From Lachnospiraceae bacterium (GTDB lineage: Bacteria; Bacillota; Clostridia; Lachnospirales; Lachnospiraceae), in contig JAGCSS010000107.1 in the NCBI GenBank assembly GCA_017964055.1, positions 1 through 6,206 on the forward strand: 6,206 bases of DNA, in the 5' to 3' direction. The notes beneath the pieces are model-generated. The model did no database searches. It was not told where the DNA came from and saw nothing but the letters and a program-made list of their open reading frames with translations. Of the stretch, positions 1-4,264 are shown one piece after another (within the stretch, counting starts at the first letter, position 1; every line of letters starts with the position of its first letter). The position numbers and the translations under genes are program-made.

Positions 1-91
1 ATCCCCCCTGGTCAGGGAGACAGATGAGTTCCTGAGCGAGGCCGGACACAGGCCCGCGCGGTATCTCGAGCGCTGCCACGAGAAGTTCTGA
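1..91 (+). CDS. C-terminal end of an unrecognised protein (5' truncated)
   Basis: Of the three forward frames, only the one starting at base 2 stays open from the window edge; the other two hit stops within about 35 bases. It encodes 29 residues ending ...ARYLERCHEKF followed by TGA at 89-91. The tail is charged and looks like an ordinary soluble C-terminus, but it is too short for me to assign a family. The stop lies 21 bases before the ATG of the DUF1848 gene with no terminator between them, so the two are probably co-transcribed. The upstream gene's identity would be the best contextual clue to the function of the DUF1848 protein. Confidence 0.6.
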   Translation, partial: SPLVRETDEFLSEAGHRPARYLERCHEKF

Positions 92-112
92 CGCAGGATA
101 CGGAGATTTATT

Positions 113-1045
113 ATGATCATTAATACGGGACAGCGTACGGATATCCCGGCCTTCTACGCAGAGTGGTTCGCGAACCGCCTGAGGGAAGGCTTTGTCTGCG
201 TGCGCAACCCGTATAACAGAGATCAGGTGAGCAGATACCGACTCGATCCTTCGGTCGTGGATGTGATAGGCTTCTGCACAAAGAATCCGGCACCGATGTT
301 CCCATATATGGACCTTTTGCGGGATTACGGACAGTTCTGGTATGTGACGCTCACTTCATACGGACGTGACATAGAACCGAACGTTCCCGATAAACACAGG
401 CTGATCGAAGATTTTAAGCGTCTTTCGGAAATAGTGGGTGCCGACTGCATCGGCTGGAGGTACGACCCGATATTTCTGTCCGAGCGTTACACGCCCGAGT
501 ACCATCTGCACGCGTTTGAGCAGATCGCCGGAGCTCTGAGCGGATATACGAAAACCGTCGTGATCAGCTTTATAGACCTGTATCCGAAGGTGAGGCGCAA
601 TTTCCCCGAGGCGAGAGAAGTACCGAAGGACGAACGCCTGCATATCGGAAAAAGGATCATTGAGATTGCGTCCGCATGCGGCATGACGGTCAGGCCCTGT
701 GCAGAAGGCGACGAACTCGCCGCATTCGGTGCCGACTGCAGCGGATGCATGAAGATTAGCGACTATGAAAATGCGATAGGCAAAAAGCTGATCGTGCCGA
801 AAAAGAAAGGTGCCCGCGCGGAGTGCGCATGTTATCTTTCATGCGACATCGGAGCTTATAATACCTGCAGGCATCTGTGCAGATACTGCTACGCAAATGC
901 GGAACCGGAAAAGGTTCTCGAACAGAGCTGTCTGCACGATCCGCAGTCACCTTTCCTGATCGGAAACTACCGCGACAGCGATATCATCCATGACGTGCCG
1001 CAGAAGTCCTGGATCGACGGGCAGGGTACACTATCCTTTACTTGA
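113..1045 (+). CDS. DUF1848 family protein with C-terminal radical-SAM-like cysteine cluster
   Basis: This 310-residue protein is recognised as DUF1848 from its N-terminal pattern (QRTDIPAFYAEWF, residues 7-19), the VRNP segment (30-33), the TKNP segment (56-59), and a cysteine-rich C-terminus. No biochemical function is established for the family. C252, C256 and C259 form CX3CX2C followed by YA, the spacing that binds a 4Fe-4S cluster in radical SAM enzymes and close to the CxYCYA form of spore photoproduct lyase relatives. Further cysteines lie at 209, 212, 238, 240, 244 and 273. In true radical SAM proteins the motif sits at the start of the barrel; here it is at the end, which suggests a permuted fold (inference). 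There is no signal peptide or membrane segment, so it is probably cytosolic. The ATG is preceded by CGGAG at 101-105, seven bases upstream. Length is near full for the family and no frameshift is seen. Family call is firm; function is unknown. Confidence 0.9.
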   Translation: MIINTGQRTDIPAFYAEWFANRLREGFVCVRNPYNRDQVSRYRLDPSVVDVIGFCTKNPAPMFPYMDLLRDYGQFWYVTLTSYGRDIEPNVPDKHRLIEDFKRLSEIVGADCIGWRYDPIFLSERYTPEYHLHAFEQIAGALSGYTKTVVISFIDLYPKVRRNFPEAREVPKDERLHIGKRIIEIASACGMTVRPCAEGDELAAFGADCSGCMKISDYENAIGKKLIVPKKKGARAECACYLSCDIGAYNTCRHLCRYCYANAEPEKVLEQSCLHDPQSPFLIGNYRDSDIIHDVPQKSWIDGQGTLSFT

Positions 1046-1176
1046 TTCGGTTTGATCACAGACTGTCGGTACCGGGATAAGAAACAGCAAAATATTCAGC
1101 ACAATAATGCAAAAAATAACAGATTCTGCAAAGGAATACCTGCGTGAAAAATGCTAAAGTGTATTTACGGAGGCAA

Positions 1177-1213
1177 GCAGAATTGTGTGAAGCACAAACT
1201 GCGAATGCCGCAG
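1177..1213 (+). promoter_or_regulatory. Two overlapping, mutually exclusive small hairpins in the GH18 leader
   Basis: The first possible hairpin pairs GCAG (1177-1180) with CTGC (1199-1202) and TTGTG (1183-1187) with CACAA (1193-1197), around a TGAAG loop with a small internal bulge. The second pairs CTGCG (1199-1203) with CGCAG (1209-1213) around AATGC. The two share bases 1199-1202, so they cannot form together. The second ends six bases before the GGAGG of the GH18 gene. This arrangement could modulate translation, but stems this short occur by chance and no known riboswitch or leader class is recognised. Confidence 0.25.
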
Positions 1214-1234
1214 CTACGCGGAGGTGGGGTATGA
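1187..1234 (+). CDS. Possible 15-codon leader peptide overlapping the GH18 start
   Basis: A GTG at 1187 opens a frame encoding VKHKLRMPQLRGGGV (initiator Val read as Met). Its TGA at 1232-1234 overlaps the GH18 ATG at 1231-1233 as ATGA, the arrangement typical of translational coupling. A GGAGG lies at 1169-1173, but 13 bases from the GTG, longer than ideal. An internal ATG at 1205 could also start the frame. The peptide is strongly basic and resembles nothing I recognise. Because part of the sequence is also the GH18 ribosome binding site (GGAGGTGGGG reads as Gly-Gly-Gly), the frame may simply be fortuitous. Confidence 0.2.
   Translation: MKHKLRMPQLRGGGV
1220..1229 (+). promoter_or_regulatory. 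Strong ribosome binding site deciding the GH18 start
   Basis: GGAGGTGGGG ends one base before the ATG at 1231, with the core GGAGG six bases upstream of it. This fixes the start of the GH18 lipoprotein at 1231 rather than at the in-frame GTG at 1144, because only the shorter product begins directly with a lipoprotein signal peptide. Confidence 0.8.
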
Positions 1235-2682
1235 AAAAGATCAGAAATGTCATGTCTGTTGTTTTGGTTATTGTGCTTGTTTTATGTGTAGGGTGCAGAA
1301 CAAGCGGCGCGGGAGATACGGGGAGCGAAGCAAACGGTATTGAGGCTTCGGATACGCAGGGGAGCGATACCGCGACGCAGGATAATCCCGGTGCGGCTGA
1401 TAATAACGATGCCGCTGCTGCGGATACTGACGCCGGAGAGGATAAAGGTGTTCAGACAGAAACAGGCGCGGAGCCCGCGGAGGATGAGGGTCTTTCACAT
1501 ATCGGCGGCAAAGAGATAATCGTGTATTTCCCTAACTGGAAGCTCGGCGAAAAAAACGGCAATGTCGAGGATATCCCGTGGGAGAGCGTAACGATGGTAA
1601 ACCATGCTTTCTGGGAGATAGTGCCCGTTGGTGAGGAGACGGAGACCTCGTTCGAGAGAAGGGCGGACGGAAAGCCCGCCAGAACGGAGTTCGCGATCGC
1701 GTCAACACTGCCCGAGGCGGATGAAAAGATATTCGCGAAGTATGCCGAGTATCATGAGCAGTATCCCGATGTTAAGATCATGATATCCATAGGCGGATGG
1801 TCGAGATGCGGATTCTTCAGCGAGATGGCCTATACTGAGGAGGGCCGGGCGAGTTTTGTCAAGGCCTGTGTCGACCTGATAAAGCAATATGACTGGATCG
1901 CGGGAATAGATATCGACTGGGAGTATCCGTCGGGCAGCAATGACGGTGAGAGGCGGCCCGAGGATGAGAGTGACCAGGGCTGTCCGATATTCGGTACTGC
2001 GCTTGAGGACAGGATCAATTTCCCCGAACTCTTAAAGGCACTGAAAGCGGGACTGGACGCTGAGTTCGGCGAAGGCACAAAGCTGCTTACCGCATGCGCG
2101 TCGTCATCGACCGGATGGACACTGCCCAACCAGAACTGGGAGGCGGCTTCGCAGTTTCTCGACTATATCAACATCATGACATATGATATGGCGGGAGACT
2201 GGGATGATCAGCCCGGACATGCGTCGTCGGTATCGGGAACAAAGAACGCGATGGCGTATTTCATCATCAAAGGTGTGGACAAGACCAAGCTCAACATCGG
2301 CATACCTTACTACGGGACTGGTTTCAGGCTTGCTGAAGGCACTAAGGCGCCCAACGGATCAAAGATCGTTGTTCCGAACGGTATCAGCAAGGATTTCCTG
2401 ACTGTATCGCAGATACAGAAGTTTGAGCAGGAGGCTGTTCCCGTTGAGGAGAGCGGCTGGCATAAGGGCTATAACGATAAGGTCGGCGGCGCATATCTGT
2501 GGAATGATGATGAGAATTCCGAGTATTTTTGCTGGTATATCTCATATGAATGCACGGATGCGATAGACGGAAAATTCGCGCTGATCGATCAGTATTCGCT
2601 CGCGGGAGTCCTGGTATGGGAGATCACCGAAGACACGCCCGACCACGAGTTCACGAAGTATCTGGCCGATATGCTCAAATGA
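1231..2682 (+). CDS. Glycoside hydrolase family 18 (chitinase-type) lipoprotein
   Basis: The product is 483 residues from ATG 1231. The open frame extends 29 codons upstream to a GTG, but that extension would bury the signal peptide. Residues 1-21 form a type II signal (MKKIRN, then a Val/Leu/Ile core) with C22 in the context LCVGC; Cys at -3 is atypical for a lipobox. Residues 23-88 are a low-complexity linker rich in Asp, Ala, Gly, Glu and Thr. The GH18 barrel fills the rest: YFPNW on strand 1 (about 99-103), SIGGW (186-190), the catalytic strand AGIDIDWEYP with D227, D229 and E231 (the acid), MTYDMAG (316-322) with Y318 and D319, and VLVWEI near the end with W463. An insertion-like segment lies between GIPYYG and the last strand. 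In this family substrate-assisted catalysis cleaves beta-1,4-GlcNAc linkages in chitin or related glycans. The first Asp of DxxDxDxE is Ala (A224). No chitin-binding domain is visible, so soluble chitooligosaccharides or host/bacterial glycans are possible substrates. Confidence 0.93.
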   Translation: MKKIRNVMSVVLVIVLVLCVGCRTSGAGDTGSEANGIEASDTQGSDTATQDNPGAADNNDAAAADTDAGEDKGVQTETGAEPAEDEGLSHIGGKEIIVYFPNWKLGEKNGNVEDIPWESVTMVNHAFWEIVPVGEETETSFERRADGKPARTEFAIASTLPEADEKIFAKYAEYHEQYPDVKIMISIGGWSRCGFFSEMAYTEEGRASFVKACVDLIKQYDWIAGIDIDWEYPSGSNDGERRPEDESDQGCPIFGTALEDRINFPELLKALKAGLDAEFGEGTKLLTACASSSTGWTLPNQNWEAASQFLDYINIMTYDMAGDWDDQPGHASSVSGTKNAMAYFIIKGVDKTKLNIGIPYYGTGFRLAEGTKAPNGSKIVVPNGISKDFLTVSQIQKFEQEAVPVEESGWHKGYNDKVGGAYLWNDDENSEYFCWYISYECTDAIDGKFALIDQYSLAGVLVWEITEDTPDHEFTKYLADMLK

Positions 2683-2714
2683 TGCATGATTTTATAATGT
2701 GAGATTCAGCATTA

Positions 2715-2735
2715 TTTGACAATATTTTTGTCAAA
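2715..2735. repeat. Perfect 8+8 bp inverted repeat, possible operator upstream of the MATE gene
   Basis: TTTGACAA (2715-2722) and TTGTCAAA (2728-2735) are exact reverse complements around the 5-base spacer TATTT. The repeat lies between the GH18 stop and the MATE promoter, centred about 50 bases before the predicted transcription start. Size and symmetry fit a dimeric regulator site. It is a poor terminator for the GH18 gene: the stem is AT-rich and is followed by A residues rather than a T run. A consensus TTGACA sits inside each arm, but no -10 lies at the right distance on either strand. Confidence 0.5.
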
Positions 2736-2742
2736 AAATAAG

Positions 2743-2770
2743 TCGAATGTTTTCTGCGGCGTAGTATAAT
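2743..2770 (+). promoter_or_regulatory. Probable promoter of the MATE gene (consensus -10, weak -35)
   Basis: TATAAT at 2765-2770 is a perfect -10. The best -35 is TCGAAT at 2743-2748 with a 16-base spacer, only three of six matches. Transcription would start near 2777, giving a leader of about 37 bases before ATG 2814. A strong -10 with a weak -35 and an inverted repeat just upstream fits an activator-dependent promoter, though this is inference. Confidence 0.5.
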
Positions 2771-2813
2771 GTAAGATAAGAAATACAAAAATCTATATCT
2801 ATGGCTGCAGTAT

Positions 2814-4211
2814 ATGAAATATAAGTTATTTGAAAAGGAACCTCTTTTCTATAAAAATGTCTTCACACTGGCTCTGCCGATAGCTCTGCAGAGCCTTATT
2901 ACTATTGGCGTCAATATGCTCGACACTATCATGGTCGGGTCACTCTCCGAAGAGGCGCTTTCGGCCACGTCACTGGCCAATTCTTTTATCAGTATCTACC
3001 AGATATTCTGTATGGGACTCGGCATGGGCGCGTCTGTCCTGGTATCACGTTATTACGGCATGAAAATGAGCAATGAGGAAACGGATAAGGCTTCGCATGC
3101 CCTGAAACAGACCGTTTGCCTGATGCTGAGGCTCACGCTGCTGCTCGCCGCGCTTTTTGCGGGGGCGACCGCGGTCATGCCCCGCACGATCATGAGGATG
3201 TATACCGAAGAGGAACCCATCATCGAGCTCGGCATGCAGTATTTCAAATGGTCCGTAGTCACTTATTTCTTCCTGGGCACTTCGCTTACGACCACGATAG
3301 CGTTAAGGAGCGTCAGACAGGTAAAGCTCCCGCTGTTCGTTTCAATCGGCGCGTTCTTTGTTAATCTGGGCGCCAACTACGCATTCATCTTCGGTAAGTT
3401 CGGCGCGCCGCGCATGGAGGTCGCCGGTGCCGCGATAGGCACACTGATCGCGAGGATATTCGAGGCTGCATGCATACTCGGATACCTGTTCCTTAAGGAC
3501 AGCGAGATCATGTTCAGGGTTAAGGACCTGTTCATGAAAACGGAGACTTTGCTCGGCGAATACATCAAGATTTGCATCCCGGTGCTGATCAGTGACGGCA
3601 TACTCGCCATCGGCAATAATATGGTCGCGGTCATCATCGGTCATCTGGGCAAGACGATGGTGGCGGCAAATGCGATAACCGCCGTGACACAGCAGCTCAG
3701 CACCGTCGTGGTGCAGGGCGTCAGCCAGGCGGGTGCCATAGTTACGGGACAGACGCTCGGCACGGGAGACAGGGAAGGAACGATGAAACAGGGGTATCTC
3801 TTCTTCGGACTGGGTCTCGGGCTGGGACTTGTCTCTGCGGCTTTCATTGCAATAGCCAAGAACCCCATTATTTCGTACTACAAGGGAGTAGGCCCCGAGA
3901 CGCAGCGGACTGCCGGCAGCCTGATGCTGGCGATCAGTCTGATAATCATTTTCCAGGCGACCAACAGCATCATGACAAAGGGCGTGCTGCGCGGCGGCGG
4001 AGACACAAAGATGCTGATGATCACGGACAATATTTTCTTATGGGTCATTTCCATACCGCTCGGACTGCTGGCAGGCTTTGTGTTTAGGCTCCCGGCATTC
4101 TGGATATATGTCTGCCTCAAATCGGACCAGATAATCAAGACCTTCTGGAGCTTTATGAGGCTTAAGAGCGGAAAATGGATCAAGAAAATAACTACAGGAA
4201 AGGCCGGGTAA
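2814..4211 (+). CDS. MATE family multidrug/toxin efflux transporter
   Basis: The 465-residue polytopic protein has the length and roughly 12 membrane segments of a MATE exporter, which expels cationic drugs or metabolites using a Na+ or H+ gradient across the cytoplasmic membrane. Diagnostic segments are LPIALQSLITIGVNMLDTIMVG (about 21-42; D37 is probably the N-lobe ion-site Asp), GMGASVLVSRYYG (70-82) with its second-half counterpart QAGAIVTGQTLGTGDREGT (305-323), and VLRGGGDTK (391-399) before the last pair of helices. The two halves show the expected internal duplication. The C-terminal tail is short and basic. The ATG at 2814 has no recognisable Shine-Dalgarno sequence, and no other ATG, GTG or TTG start lies in frame between the stop at 2772 and it. 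The gene has a consensus -10 upstream and a separate promoter follows it, so it is probably monocistronic. Substrate cannot be told from sequence; no frameshift or truncation is seen. Confidence 0.95.
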   Translation: MKYKLFEKEPLFYKNVFTLALPIALQSLITIGVNMLDTIMVGSLSEEALSATSLANSFISIYQIFCMGLGMGASVLVSRYYGMKMSNEETDKASHALKQTVCLMLRLTLLLAALFAGATAVMPRTIMRMYTEEEPIIELGMQYFKWSVVTYFFLGTSLTTTIALRSVRQVKLPLFVSIGAFFVNLGANYAFIFGKFGAPRMEVAGAAIGTLIARIFEAACILGYLFLKDSEIMFRVKDLFMKTETLLGEYIKICIPVLISDGILAIGNNMVAVIIGHLGKTMVAANAITAVTQQLSTVVVQGVSQAGAIVTGQTLGTGDREGTMKQGYLFFGLGLGLGLVSAAFIAIAKNPIISYYKGVGPETQRTAGSLMLAISLIIIFQATNSIMTKGVLRGGGDTKMLMITDNIFLWVISIPLGLLAGFVFRLPAFWIYVCLKSDQIIKTFWSFMRLKSGKWIKKITTGKAG

Positions 4212-4212
4212 G

Positions 4213-4241
4213 TTGATTTTATACGTGTTAAAAACTATAAT
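4213..4241 (+). promoter_or_regulatory. Promoter of the GH106-like gene
   Basis: TTGATT (4213-4218) and TATAAT (4236-4241) are separated by exactly 17 bases, giving four of six and six of six matches to the housekeeping sigma consensus. The -35 starts one base after the MATE stop codon. TTTTA (4217-4221) and TAAAA (4229-4233) form a 5+5 base inverted repeat with a 7-base centre within the spacer region, which could be an operator but may be chance in AT-rich DNA. Confidence 0.7.
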
Positions 4242-4251
4242 ATAGCCGAAC

Positions 4252-4259
4252 GGGGGTGA
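4252..4259 (+). promoter_or_regulatory. Ribosome binding site of the GH106-like gene
   Basis: GGGGGTGA differs from the ideal GGAGGTGA by one base and ends five bases before the ATG at 4265, supporting that start and efficient translation. Confidence 0.75.
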
Positions 4260-4264
4260 GGCAT

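Noticed and set aside
1067..1074. CGGTACCG palindrome after the DUF1848 gene
   Set aside because: An 8-base palindrome with no spacer, no T run and no second copy; it is expected by chance and cannot form a stable hairpin.
1052..1081. TTGATC-N18-GATAAG as a promoter for the GH18 gene
   Set aside because: Both hexamers match only four of six and the spacer is long. It remains possible but is not supported enough to annotate, and no better candidate was found in 1046-1230.
1144..1230. Upstream GTG as the start of the GH18 protein (29 extra residues)
   Set aside because: The extension is polar and would precede the signal peptide; the ATG at 1231 has a far better ribosome binding site and begins exactly at a lipoprotein signal.
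2694..2715. ATAATG ... CATTAT hairpin as a GH18 terminator
   Set aside because: The 6-base stem is AT-only but for one pair, the loop is 10 bases, and no real T run follows, so it is unlikely to terminate transcription.
2715..2744. TTGACA inside the inverted repeat as a -35 box
   Set aside because: The hexamer is perfect on both strands, but the positions 16-18 bases downstream (near TAAGTC on the plus strand, near TGCTGA on the minus strand) do not resemble a -10.
3342..3644. Minus-strand open frames opposite the MATE gene
   Set aside because: They mirror conserved membrane-helix codons of the transporter and show no family features or ribosome binding site that I could support.
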